From: Rhizodiscina lignyota | Lineage: Eukaryota > Ascomycota > Dothideomycetes > Aulographales > Rhizodiscinaceae | Assembly: GCA_010015805.1 (NCBI GenBank) | Contig: ML978124.1 | Span: 2,356,001 to 2,420,000, forward strand | Length of the DNA: 64,000 nucleotides | Reading direction: 5' to 3' | Part shown: one piece after another, positions 32,084 to 42,588 of the stretch | Numbering within the stretch: the stretch's first letter is position 1 | Layout: every line of letters starts with the position of its first letter | Notes under the pieces: model-generated | What the model was told of the DNA's origin: nothing | Databases searched by the model: none | The model's input: the letters and a program-made list of their open reading frames with translations, nothing else | Program-made: the position numbers and the translations under genes

Positions 32084-33688
32084 ATGGACCGCTTCCGAGG
32101 ACCCCAGAGAGCGACAGCGTCGACGCTGTGCCAGAAGTGCCTGCAACGCGGACACTACAGTTACGAGTGTAAGAGCGCGGTGCAGTCCCGACCATATGTT
32201 TCACGTCCTTCACGAACGCAGCAGCTCTTGAACCCAAAGCTCGCCCCCAAACTCAACACTGAGAATCCGAATGAGCTTCTAAGGAAAGATGGCGTCGCCG
32301 ACGAAGTGATAGCCAAACAAGTTGAGGATCGAGGACGGAAGAGATCGCGTGAAGATAAAGCGGACTTACCCTCTACAGAAATTCGCAAGCGCTCTCGTTC
32401 CGTTTCGACATATCGCTCCTCCTCGACCTCGACGATTACCAGCCGGGGCTCGCGCTCTCGATCCCGATCTCGATCCCGTTATCGATCACGCTCAAGATCC
32501 CCAAACCGATCTCGATCGCGCTCACCTCGTCGCAGGTATCGCGAGCGTGATGATTACCTGCTCTCACAGCGCCGTGAAACACAAGACCGAATTCCATCTC
32601 CAGATCTCGCACCCAGTAGGAAGCGCCAGCGACGCTCCTCCTCGGCATCTTACCGCTCCTACCATGCCGAGTCCTATCATCCTAGCGACTCACATGACCG
32701 TTACCGCTCCAGATCTCGAGATGACGATCGCAACGTGAGGCGCCGGCGCAGTTCGTTCAGCCCCGAAGAGCGCGGCCGCAGCCTCAGATCCTACAGTCGT
32801 CGCAGCAGATCGTCGAGCCCACGCCGCAGATCGTACAGTCGTGGTAGCTCTAGGTCCCTTGACCGCAACAGAAATGCGAGGCGAAGATACTCTGACAGTC
32901 GCTCGCTGTCCAGTAGGAGGAGCGTGAGCAGGGGCAGGCGTGCACGAAGTGGAAGATCCCGCAGTGTATCGTCAAGCAGGAGCACGAGCAGGGGTAGACG
33001 CTCAAGAGCAGGAAGATCTCGCAGTCTGTCGTCGAGCAGGAGCGTGAGCAGAGGCAGGCAGAGCAGCCGCAGGTCCGAGTCCTATGACAGCAGGTACTCG
33101 CACGACAGGAGGTCGAGGAGCAGAGACAGGGCAAGGAGTACGAGTAGGCGTCGAAATACCTCATCAGTCTCGGGTCGTCCAAGGGGCACCAATAGACGTC
33201 GCAACAGTTCCTCGCTTTCGGATCGATCGATGAGGCGAGGTGGACGAGCTAGATCAAGGGCTGGGGAGTCAGCAGATCGCGCTCCAGCAAGACGAGGAGG
33301 ACGAGATCGCTCGTGGTCTCGATCGAGAAGCCCGTACAGTGCCAGAGGTGCAAGAGGAGGAGCCCGCTCTCGCTCACGCTCGCCGTCCAGGAGCGCGTAC
33401 GGCGCAAGGGAGATGAGGCAGAGACCGAGTCGCTTTGATGTCGAGCCTGAGGAGATGCGCGGCGGCGGACAGTCACGATCGAGGAGTCCCTACCATCAGA
33501 GGGACGCGAGAAGCAGGCCAACTCGATTTGACGTTCGGGGAGAAGGTGTCGACAGGGGTGAGCAAGTGGGAGGAGGTGGCCGGTGGAATGGGAGCACCGG
33601 ACCTCCACCACCGCGTGAGGAGAGGAGTCCGAGCCCATGGACCAAGAGGCAGAGACTTACGGCGGCATTGGGGCAGGAGCGGCGTTAG
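32084..33688 (+). CDS. Zinc-knuckle protein with long RS domain (ZCCHC10-like)
   Basis: A single exon of 534 aa. A CCHC zinc knuckle with C16-x2-C19-x4-H24-x4-C29 (CQKCLQRGHYSYEC) lies at the N-terminus. It is followed by KSAVQSRPYVSRPSRTQQLL, as in ZCCHC10-type proteins. Residues from about 100 onward are an Arg/Ser-rich domain of roughly 400 residues with dipeptide runs (RSRSRSRSRYRSRSRSP) and several YR/RGG-like motifs. Such proteins are nuclear and linked to pre-mRNA splicing; RS domains are phosphorylated by SR kinases. The unusual length of the RS part is partly due to an internal 60-bp tandem repeat (32904-33063). The start is the ATG at 32084. Confidence 0.85.
   Translation: MDRFRGPQRATASTLCQKCLQRGHYSYECKSAVQSRPYVSRPSRTQQLLNPKLAPKLNTENPNELLRKDGVADEVIAKQVEDRGRKRSREDKADLPSTEIRKRSRSVSTYRSSSTSTITSRGSRSRSRSRSRYRSRSRSPNRSRSRSPRRRYRERDDYLLSQRRETQDRIPSPDLAPSRKRQRRSSSASYRSYHAESYHPSDSHDRYRSRSRDDDRNVRRRRSSFSPEERGRSLRSYSRRSRSSSPRRRSYSRGSSRSLDRNRNARRRYSDSRSLSSRRSVSRGRRARSGRSRSVSSSRSTSRGRRSRAGRSRSLSSSRSVSRGRQSSRRSESYDSRYSHDRRSRSRDRARSTSRRRNTSSVSGRPRGTNRRRNSSSLSDRSMRRGGRARSRAGESADRAPARRGGRDRSWSRSRSPYSARGARGGARSRSRSPSRSAYGAREMRQRPSRFDVEPEEMRGGGQSRSRSPYHQRDARSRPTRFDVRGEGVDRGEQVGGGGRWNGSTGPPPPREERSPSPWTKRQRLTAALGQERR
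32904..33063 (+). repeat. 60-bp coding tandem repeat in the RS domain
   Basis: Nearly three copies encode the 20-residue unit SxSSxRSxSRGRRxRxGRSR. The nucleotide unit itself is conserved (GTGAGCAGGGGCAGG, then AGATCCCGCAGT-like words), which points to expansion by tandem duplication rather than selection on protein alone. Confidence 0.8.
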
Positions 33689-33783
33689 GGTGGCGGAAGA
33701 CGTTGAGATGATGACGTGGTGGTGGCTTTTCAGTGTCTTCTCGTGTATCGGCACTCGCCGGTGTGGTTCCTGCATTCCTGACC

Positions 33784-33890
33784 CTAATGAATCGGGCCCT
33801 TCGGGGAATGAACGTACTAGGGCGCCTGCAGGTTCCCACCCTCTAATGGATCGGTCCCTTCGGGGTTCTCGTACTAGAGTAGCAGCGTAG
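33784..33890. repeat. 59-bp two-copy direct repeat
   Basis: CTAATGAATCGGGCCCTTCG (33784) recurs as CTAATGGATCGGTCCCTTCG (33843), and both copies run on to a CGTACTAG word. It lies about 100 bp after the RS-protein stop. Confidence 0.7.
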
Positions 33891-34089
33891 TTAGCAATTG
33901 ATACCATCCCCTTTGCCTATACAATCAAAGTATTTGATACTTTAGTTCGTGCTTAGTTCGTGCTATAAGTACTCTACAAATGGTTCCCCTTTCGATCGTG
34001 CAATACCATCAATAGGACTATGTGTATCGTCGTGTGGCGTATAGCCACTTCTATTGGTCAAGTCTTGAGCGCTTTCAACAGTGAGATAT

Positions 34090-35165
34090 TTTTGTATTCA
34101 CTCTGAGAACGTGGAGCCATGCCTTCAGAGATGATCTTGTTTAATTCGAAGTGCAAGAACGGTTCACCTTTACGCATTACAGGTTTCCCGGCAGCAGCCT
34201 GTTTTGCTACCCTTGGAGTATGGTAGTTGGACGAAATGCCATTCGGTCAGTTACGATATACAGCCTCTACCACCGACTAGATTCAAAAGCTCTCAACATT
34301 GTATTGATGTTATAAATGCTCCGCAGAAGGTAGAGCTAAGCTTTCAGAGGCCGGCTCGCTTTCCTTCAGGTGCGAGAGCTGCTCTACGTTTAGCGTTCCG
34401 GCTCGTACGGTAACCAGGTGTCGTCTTACCCTAAAGGCTTTATTTATTTTTTATAGTTGAAGGTTTTCGAGGTATGTTGTTATGGTATATGCTCTAATGA
34501 ACGTATAACTTAGCCTTCAGAGGTAGTCTCGCATGCCGTGATATACACCCCAAAAGACATAGAACTAAGCTTTCAGAGGTTCTCTTAATGTGCGGGAGCT
34601 GCAGGCCTTTAGGTGGTACAGCTTGCCCGGCGGAGTCAAAGTGTATAGCTTCTAAGATGAAATAGCGTATAGGTATACAGCAGTGTTACTGTTGTTTTAA
34701 ACACCACAAAAGAAGGTATAACTAAGCTTTCAGGGATAATCTTGAAGATGCAATCCGCCACGTGGAGATGGTGGAGAAGATGGCGATGGCAAACATGAAG
34801 AAGGCCCACGAAGACGTGAAGAGCAATTCTTGCTTGCCTTGACATACACTTCAAAGGTAGAACTAAGCTTTCGGAGGCCATCTCGCTTGCCTTGGAGTGG
34901 AAGAGGAGTTCGCCCCTTTGATGCTAGGACCTCATCTGACGGCTTTGGTGAAAGCCTCTGTGACCGATAGAGGCATAAGTTCTTCAATGGAATCGGCATT
35001 GTCGTATACACTCCAGAGAACGTTGGACCAAACTTTCATAGATAGTCTCTCATGCTTGATATACACTCTCGAGAACGTATAATCAAGCTTCCAGAGATAG
35101 TCTTGATTAGCTCGAAGAGCAAGAGCTGCCCACCATTAGGCGTTACAGCCTGCCTGGCAACCAAT
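34090..35165. repeat. Array of about eight degenerate repeat units
   Basis: A core close to GTAGAACTAAGCTTTCAGAG recurs near 34111, 34331, 34504, 34561, 34716, 34855, 35024 and 35077. It is usually preceded by a TATACACTC(C/T)..GAACG word and followed by GTCTCGCTTGCCTTG-like sequence. The first and last units share about 100 bp, including an ACAGSYTKCCYGGCA-like end. Spacing is irregular (57-220 bp) and units have diverged widely, so the array is old or continually rearranged. No open frame runs through it. It fills the space between two 3' ends: the RS-protein gene and the GH28 gene, whose stop is only about 25 bp beyond the last unit. Confidence 0.75.
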
Positions 35166-35187
35166 ATCTTGTCACCCTCGAGGTAGT

Positions 35188-36793
35188 TTAACACCCCCCT
35201 GTCGCACTGCTTCCCACGCAGACCGGCCCCGTGCAATTCCACCCATGCGGATCCTCCACATTGCCGCACAAATACGACGAAGCCTCCGTTGTGGTGCTGT
35301 TAATAGTCAGGTCGACGTCTGTGATCGTGATGTCGTGGCACGGTTTCACGCCGCTACATTGCAGACTGGCGACTTGGGAAGTCGTTGATGTTCCGGTCAG
35401 TTTGGAGTATTTGATGTTCTCTAACTCGAATTTGGATGATGTGCAATTGCCCGATGCGCCTGAGAACGTGGTACATTGAGATATTGATATTGGCGCGCCG
35501 CGGAAGCCGTTACCGTGGAGGTTTGTGAAAGTTAAATTAGACGCGTCTGAGAGTATGTTAGCTATGATATACGCAGCAAGGTCGAAGTCAGGGGCAGGAG
35601 AGAACTGACATCCCAGGCCGCCACCTCCGCCATTTGGTGGATATCCGACTTGTTCGCCAGTCCACGTCTTGAAGTATGCCTGAAGTGATGCTCGTTAGCA
35701 AAGCTTCTCTACGTTTTAGATCTTAACTAGATTAACGCACAGCGTGCAAAGTTTTCTCATAGCGAATGTTGTCCGCGCTGACTCGCTCAATGGTCTCGAA
35801 ATTACCCTTATACTGACCGATACTGCCAATTGCAATGCCGAGGCCGTTGTAGAATGTGCAATTGGTAATGCTGATGTCGGTGCTGTTGGCTTTCATCGAG
35901 ATGCTGTCGTCGCCATTCACCACTATCCATTTGTTGAAATGAATTTTAGATGAGAACATGGTGTCGGCACCATCCGTATTTGCTGAGTCGTATTAGCATC
36001 CCGGTTCGATGTACGATCCCGCAGTATTGAATTGGAAGGCTTACAGCTAGTTGAGCCATCCATGCCAGTATTGTTGACGTAGATATTCTCCAACAGATTG
36101 TTATGCGAGTGAATCATTGACATGGTCCTGACATTCTGTCAGTCCTCGTTTACGCGGACAGTGTAGTCAGAGGAATACTTACCACATTTGGCTCTGCAGG
36201 AAGATCAGGCCTTCAACAACCGAGTTCGTCAGTCCATTGAACGTAATTTGGTGTGGTCGGCCAGGATAATTCGATTGACCGTGAATGAAGTGATACCAAA
36301 CCGGTCCGTTGCCGTTCAGGGTGCCGTACCCATGGCCATTGAAGTGGACGTTGTCTCCTCCGAGGACAAAAGCTGTGGATTGGTTTTGATATCCCACTGG
36401 AATGGAGTGGTTGAGCCAGTATTGTATATCAGTCCCCCACTAAAGTAAGGATGAAAGTTAGCACTTGGCGTCTCGAGGAGTCCGACCCAGGGGATCCCTT
36501 ACAAGCAATGTACCCTTGAGATCAATTTCGCAATCCTTCAGACCAGTGATGTTCAGGACAGTGTTGACATAGTACGTCGTATTCTTGAATGCCACAGTCC
36601 CTCCATGCCCACACTTTTTGAAGGCTTGGCGGATGGCTGGTGCATCGTCCGTTGCATTCGACCCACTTGCCTTTACGACACAAGTTTTCTTATATGACCT
36701 TGGGGCAAGGTTTCGCTCAATGGGCCTCGACAAGCCTCCAAAGATGGGACGAATGAAGCAGCAGAACAGCAGAACAGAGCTATGAAAGTGCAT
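35188..36793 (-). CDS. Secreted exo-type GH28 pectinase (exo-polygalacturonase / exo-rhamnogalacturonase group)
   Basis: There are six exons: 36793-36503, 36439-36183, 36127-36045, 35982-35741, 35679-35610 and 35546-35188. The five introns are 55-63 nt; the product is 433 aa. An N-terminal signal peptide is present (MHFHSSVLLFCCFIRPIFGG). The parallel beta-helix active site carries NTDGAD (212-217) and GDDS (D235/D236), giving three acidic residues for the inverting mechanism. The usual GHG is GLG (257-259, in NGLGIAIGSIG), and the usual RIK region reads IRYEK. These variants match what I recall of exo-acting GH28 enzymes, which cleave galacturonic acid or rhamnogalacturonan from chain ends. 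Several N-glycosylation sequons and C-terminal cysteines fit secretion. The gene is divergent from the TatD gene. Confidence 0.9.
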
Positions 36794-37631
36794 CGTGATG
36801 TCCAATTGACCAGCGCAAAGAAAGCAATGTGAAGACAACGCAAGCAACAGACAGTCCTACCTTGAAGTATAAGAAGCTCATACGCAATGGCTTCAGTTGT
36901 TTGCCCGCAATTGGATCTCGGACATGATTGTCCCAAGGTCTTTCTGCACTGTTATGCCTTCGTACCTAGTCCCTGTTGGTACCCCACGGAGTGCTAGACC
37001 AGAGGCAATTTTCCGCCATTCGGAACAAATATTGAGAGTGGTAAGATGCAGGAACCAACTTCCTTGGTACAGGATGAAGTCGACGATCATCGCAGTGTTC
37101 GTGGGTTAAACAGAGGGACTTGCGGGGAGGAAGACTCTAAAGTGGAGCTTCGTATGATTCGGCGTAGCTACATGCGAACATCCAAGAGGGCAGCGATAGC
37201 ACATCATAGCAGGAAGAGGACATGCACTCGGTAGATGCAGGAGAGTGAATTTTTCTTGAATTCTCATCTCCGGTGGCCTAGGAGGACGGATAGAACAAGT
37301 AATACGGAGTACCAAGAGATAGATATGGATTTGCAAAATCGGGCTAGTGTGAAACAAAACACTTTTTACGGTTTAGCTTGAAAGACAGACTCTCACTCTG
37401 GACACCGTGACTCTGCTATACGACCGTGAAAGACCGTCGCAAAGAACCACATAGAGTCATAGACACGCTCCTTACGAGTTATTATGGCAGATGTGCCGTG
37501 TTTCCATTCCAAAGGCTTGCTGCGTTGCTAGATATTCGATTTTCACCCCCGTCAAAGCTCCCCGTACTTTTTCATTAAATTCTTTTAGATATTCTGAATC
37601 AAGGTTGCCTTGTTCTCTGAGCCGAACCATC
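36794..37631. promoter_or_regulatory. Divergent intergenic region, GH28 and TatD genes
   Basis: About 0.84 kb between divergent starts; no further gene is supported. CCGTGA words repeat near 37405-37430 (GACACCGTGACTC, ACGACCGTGAAAGACCGTCG). No defined operator is assigned. Confidence 0.4.
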
Positions 37632-38740
37632 ATGTCTTCCGAGATAGAACAAAAAGATGTCAATATTGGGTCTGCCGCGACCGAGAATGGCGTAGATACA
37701 CCTAAGAAGAAGCTCAGATATGTCGATGTAAGACTACCTGGTGTGTGCCATCACAGGATGAGTTCTAACACGACACCAGATCGGCATCAATCTAGGCGAT
37801 CCAGTCTTCCGAGGCAAATATCATGGCAAACAAGCGCACACCGATGACTTCTCCGACGTTCTTCAGCGTGCTCGCGATGCAGGCTGTCAGAAGCTCATGG
37901 TCACAGGCTCTGACCTCAAGGAGTCAATCCACGCCGTCCAAATCGCTGAGCAACACCCTGGGCTGTGTTATGCAACTGTTGGAGTGCATCCGTGCTCCGC
38001 GAAGCACTTCGATTCGTACCTAGGTGGACCGGCAGCAATGCTCGCTTCGCTAAAGGATGTGGCGGTGATGGGGAAGGAGTCAGGGCATGCCGTGGCGTTT
38101 GGGGAGATTGGTCTGGATTATGATCGGCTATTTCTGACCGGAAAAGAACAGCAGCTGAAGTATTTTGAGGCGCAGCTGGACCTTGCGGTAGAGATTCAGC
38201 TTCCGCTATTCCTGCACTCACGTGCAGCGAGCGAGGATTTCGAACGTCTACTTGGAGCTAGACTACCAAAGCTACCGAAGAGAGGACTAGTACATTCCTT
38301 CACGGGCACAATGGAGGAGATGAAGAGGATGGTGGATCTGGGACTGGATGTTGGTGTAAATGGCTGCAGCATGAAGACGGAAGAGAACATTGAGGTCGTC
38401 AAAGAGATCCCTTTGGGTAGACTGCAAATCGAGACCGACGGACCGTGGTGCGAAATGCGCCCATCTCATGTGTCAGCAAAATACTTGTCGGACGCTCCGC
38501 CGCTGCTCAAGGCTGTTAAGAAGGAAAAGTGGGCTGCGGGTATGATGGTCAAGGGGCGGAATGAGCCTGCGACAATCTCGCATGTCGCTCATGCCATCGC
38601 GAAGATCAAGGGCATACCAGTTGAGGAGGTTACAGAAGCGTAAGTGGTAGTCCACAACGTAAGCTATCTGTAAGCTAACTACGCTCAGCGCTTGGAGAAA
38701 CTCCGTTGAGATGTTTGGTCTCGGTGAATCGTCGCCATGA
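37632..38740 (+). CDS. TatD-family metal-dependent deoxyribonuclease
   Basis: The exons are 37632-37727, 37780-38639 and 38689-38740; 335 aa. Introns are 52 nt (GTAAGA...CCAG) and 49 nt (GTAAGT...CTAAC...CTCAG). The TatD TIM barrel is recognisable: YVDIGINLGDPVFRGKYHGK, a GVHPCSAKHF motif, GEIGLDYDR, LFLHSRAA, VHSFTGT and QIETDGPW supply the metal-binding His, Glu and Asp residues. TatD proteins are 3'-5' exonucleases implicated in DNA repair and, in yeast, apoptosis-linked DNA degradation. The final exon is short (AWRNSVEMFGLGESSP) and matches the family's closing N-x2-x-FG pattern. The N-terminal about 25 residues before the barrel are unconserved. Confidence 0.92.
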
Positions 38741-39299
38741 GCTGGACCCGGGATTATCTCAGCAATAACTGGCATGATCTCTTGTGCCGTTGCCTACGAG
38801 CTGGTGTCCGTGGGCAAAGACCGGATCCAAGCAATCAACGCCGATGGATATGAACCGATATTGCGGCTGATAGGGAGTTCGAGTAGACAGTGTATCGACC
38901 TCTCGGTCCCGGTGAAGGCGGCCAAATTAGTTGGCGATTGTGTAGCAATCACTAGGCCCCATACCAGAGCTCTGTGTATTGAAAGGCATCGATAGAAAGG
39001 TCCGTGTGGACACATCAATAATCATACAGGCCACAATAATGCCTTTTGACACTCAAGAGAGTGACCTTCATAATCAAGACCAGTCAAGCAAAAGTAGAAC
39101 ATCATTGCAGCCATCATGTCCCGAGATTTGCTTTTCCACAGAGCCAAAGCGCCAGACACCATATCAATGCTGACATCATTAGTCATGCCGAATCCATCCA
39201 CCTGCAACATGTTTGATTCTCGGTCGTCAAAAGACGGCATTCATGGTCTTGCCGCTTCCTCAGCATCTTCACTCGCTTTTTGCATCAGCAGAGCAAAAG
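38741..39299. other. Convergent 3' intergenic region
   Basis: It lies between the TatD and SWIM/RING stops. No gene is supported. Confidence 0.45.
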
Positions 39300-40425
39300 T
39301 TAGTTGTAATCGCGTGTACTCTCCCAGTCTCCAACATCGATGCCATTGCGTCTCTGGTTGCGGACCCAGAAAGGGTGGTATGTCGAATAGTCACGCTGGC
39401 CAGAGATGCCAAGCTCGGAGGCGACGTTGACATAGCCTTCGGCATTTTTCTTGCCGCTTTTCGCAACTTTCTTGAGCACGTCATCATCTCCCATCCAAGG
39501 TGTGCGGCAGAGGGGGCAAGTGACACCTCCACTCGTACCCTGTTTGGTGGCAGCCCACTGCTCGAAGCAGCCTTTGTGGATGTTGTTGCCACAAGCTGCT
39601 TTGCAATACACAATTTCTTCTCCATCAGGTTCGAAAGGTGTGAAGCAGATGGGACAGTCGCCATCAATTTCCTTGCGGTTCCCATCCTTGGATGTGTTCT
39701 CGGGAGAGAGAATTGGAGGCGCTTTAGCCATGATCTCACGGAGCTCATTCGAGAGTAGAGCAAGTTGATACTGCAGGTCTTCAGGAGCGCGGAGGACTCG
39801 AATCATCACGTAGATGATATGTTTGCATTGCCGGCGTTTCATCCCTTGTGGGCAATTGCATGTTGGAACTTTGCAGATATTGACTTGGTAGATATTGCCC
39901 GTCGATCCGGCCAGCTCAACCGTCTCTTCTGGGCATTCTTCCGTACCGGACCTTGTGCGTTCAATAACAAACATCCTAGCCAGGAGTCAGCATGGTGCAA
40001 TTGTCTAACCCAAGCTCTGATCCTTACCGCTGTGTCGTAGCTCTCAGATAAATGTCGGAGTAAGCCTGGGGTGGCTGCTTACGGAACCTGAATCTATGAG
40101 TGACACTGCTCAATATCTTCGAGTGAAGCGAAGCTCACTGTTTAAGCCTCTTCTCTTCGGGGAACTTGGTCTTCTTCTTTCCTTTCTTCGATGGTGCAAC
40201 AAGCTCATCAGCATCTTCGTCTTCGGCCAGCTGGGCAGACGAAGAGGCCTGGCTTTTCCTCGCTCTCTTCTTCAAAGGCTTCACATCAAGTACTTGAAGA
40301 TCATCATCATCATCCTCACCAAAGCCCTGCTTCTCTGCAGCGGCTCGCTTTCGAGTAGGCCTTTGCTTGTTAATGAGCTCAGCCAGTGGAGCGTTTTGAC
40401 TTGCAGTGTCGTCAATCACACCCAT
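39300..40425 (-). CDS. SWIM zinc finger plus RING-type finger protein, putative E3 ubiquitin ligase
   Basis: The exons are 40425-40139, 40087-40028 and 39975-39300; 340 aa. Introns are 51 and 52 nt. The middle exon encodes QFRKQPPQAYSDIYLRATTQ and joins both neighbours in frame. A basic/acidic N-terminus with nuclear-localisation-like runs (KPLKKRARK, KKGKKKTKFPEEKR) leads into the SWIM finger (CNCPQG ... QCKH) and then a RING-type finger (CPIC ... CKAACGNNIHKGCFEQW ... CPLCR). The combination is that of small fungal SWIM/RING proteins, which probably act as ubiquitin ligases; the substrate is unknown. The ATG at 40425 is chosen because the upstream in-frame sequence is low-complexity leader. 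Confidence 0.88.
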
Positions 40426-40844
40426 GGTGATGATGAGAGGTGTTAGAAGAGAAGTGAGTGAGGTTGAAGAAGATGAGCTAGGCCTCAGAAGAAAAATGAA
40501 ATTGATAGAGAAGTGGTGAACTTTTGTTATGCCTGTGGTAAGAAGTTGAAGGGATGAAGTGGGGCATTGGCAATTATCAGAACAAGGTGCCAAGACTTCT
40601 CGCAACGCCAAAATAGCGCGCAATCACGTGCTAGATTAGAATCGGATTCACTTTCCAAGGCACCGATGGAGCTCGACTGTACCGTGAGATGTGTTAATTT
40701 GATTCGGTACAAATATTGATAGTCATAGGTAGTGGTTCTATAGACATCGCGTGAATCAATGGTCGCTCTATATCTTTCGTCTAATCTTTTCCCATCCAAA
40801 CGCCATGCTGCAAGCTTTCAATCCCACTTGTATCCTTGAGTACA
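40426..40844. other. Intergenic region
   Basis: It lies between the SWIM/RING start and the SUR7-like stop, on the same strand. It includes the SWIM/RING promoter; nothing else is seen. Confidence 0.4.
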
Positions 40845-41892
40845 TCACACTTGACTCCGCCCAAAGCCAAAGCGTTTTCGTTTTCCCATTTTCTCAGTTG
40901 GCACTGCGTCATTATCTGCTAAATGCCCAGGGGCTTTCTTTCTGCCTGTTTTGATATCTCTCCGGCTTGTACAGCAGCAACACAGACTGAACTGGACGAT
41001 GCATGCGAGAATCGAAAATCCAGACGCGATCCACATGAATACAAACATTTTGTCGCCAATGTCCGCGTGGATGTTGAGTGTTTGCTCTTTTTGTACCTCG
41101 ATTTTGATGATGACGAACATTGCTGTTGCCATAGCGGTGGCTACGGTGACAAATACAGCATTCAGAAGAGTTAAAATGGAGATCGGAACCGCTGCCCATC
41201 GAGAGTACAGTGATAGTGGCAAAATGAAGGTGAGGACAGTTGAGAAGCAAGCACCGGTTAAGAAAAGCGCAAACATCCATTTCGAGACCGTTTCGACAAT
41301 GTGCAGATAATGGACCAAGGTGCCTGGAAGTGCAACTGCAAGTCCATCAGTAATGACATAATGTGAAGTAGAGACGCAATTTTGCCTTACTAGTTGCTCC
41401 AGCAAGCAGCTCATTGAGCAGGATTTCGACAGGGTTGAACCAATAAAGAGTTTTTGGTTTTGAACAATCCGTGACACTCGAGCCGTACCCTTCACAATAG
41501 TTCCACAGTCCAACTTGGTAGAAGTCATGTAGGCCAAGGCTCTGAGCGATGCTGTTGATGAGATCGCCATTTGGAACGCTCGTCGGCACAATATCCTTAA
41601 GGATAATCCTGAGGAAGTAAATGTCTGTTAAAACAGGTTTGACGTGTGTATTGCCAATTTCCACAAGAATTAGGAATGTTACGGTTATGAGGAGGAAGAA
41701 GGAGGTTAATAGGGCGAAGGTTTTTCGTGTTCGAGTTGCTCGGTGAAGCTGCCATCTTGAAGGAGTGGTTTCCATGTGCGGTGTTATTGTGCTCTCTGTC
41801 TGTTGAGATAGTCGTTGTTCCTGTGTTGTTGCCGGATGAGAGGCATCGTTTGGAATTCTCTTCTTTCGACCTGGGAACGTAATTGAGACCAT
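40845..41892 (-). CDS. SUR7/PalI-family plasma-membrane protein
   Basis: The exons are 41892-41391 and 41335-40845 with a 55-nt intron (GTAAGG...GCAG); 330 aa. Four hydrophobic segments are visible: FALLTSFFLLITVTFLILVE, one near WMFALFLTGACFSTVLTFIL, one near PISILTLLNAVFVTVATAMA, and MWIASGFSILACIVQFSLCC. The first extracellular loop holds DFYQVGLWNYCEGYG followed by a second Cys, the claudin-like W-x-x-C signature of SUR7. The C-terminus is cytosolic, cysteine-rich at the membrane edge and basic (KMGKRKRFGFGRSQV). SUR7 proteins mark eisosome-associated membrane domains and affect cell-wall structure; PalI relatives sense pH. The subfamily is not resolved. Confidence 0.85.
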
Positions 41893-42588
41893 TCTCGTAA
41901 CAACTGATCAATGTTCCGATTTCAGAAGGATTGAGAAAGAGAAAGGTAATAAAGAGCGTAGATTCTCAGTACCTTGGAATAGTTTTGTTCCAGTGAAATG
42001 TGCAGATTGGAAAGGCTGGGTGCACACTCATTGACCTCAAACGCGGAAGGAGAAGACGGCGATTGAGGAAGTCGACCGTCCTCAGCTCCTCCATGACGAA
42101 GTGCAATCTGCGCAGCACAGCTTGCGTGGATCTGCTCGTCCGCAGCCAGAGGTTAACACTTTTCCGGGCTGATGGGCGAAAACTTTTGGGTCGAAAAGTG
42201 GGTCGCACCAACGTCATTGTGGCTTTTCAGAGGGTCTTTCGTTCCTGATGCGCGTCTTCTCGCCATAATTCTGGAGACATCACCATACCGTAACTAGGCC
42301 AGCTAAGTCAACCCTTCCGTTTCTGTTGGTAGTTTGGTTTCATGCAGTGGCTGGCACTTCGCCTCGCCGCCCAAGCTTCTCTGCCATCCGCTGAATCCCA
42401 ATTACCGCATCATTGGCTTCCACTTCTTTTTCCACATCTCCAATTCTTCCATCTCTCGACTCATTTCAAGTTGAATATGCGCGTTATGCTAGGACATTGA
42501 TATATTACATATCTTCGAAGCTCCTCTTGAACAGCTGTTCAGAAGCGAGCCAAGCGACGAAGGACACCACTCTCCTGTCTGACACAAC
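41893..42588. promoter_or_regulatory. Divergent promoter region, SUR7-like and PLC-like genes
   Basis: About 0.7 kb between two divergent cell-surface protein genes. No gene is supported. The part near 42,400-42,470 is C/T-rich (CACTTCTTTTTCCACATCTC), a typical fungal leader. Frames at 41,966-42,250 are not credible genes. Confidence 0.4.
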
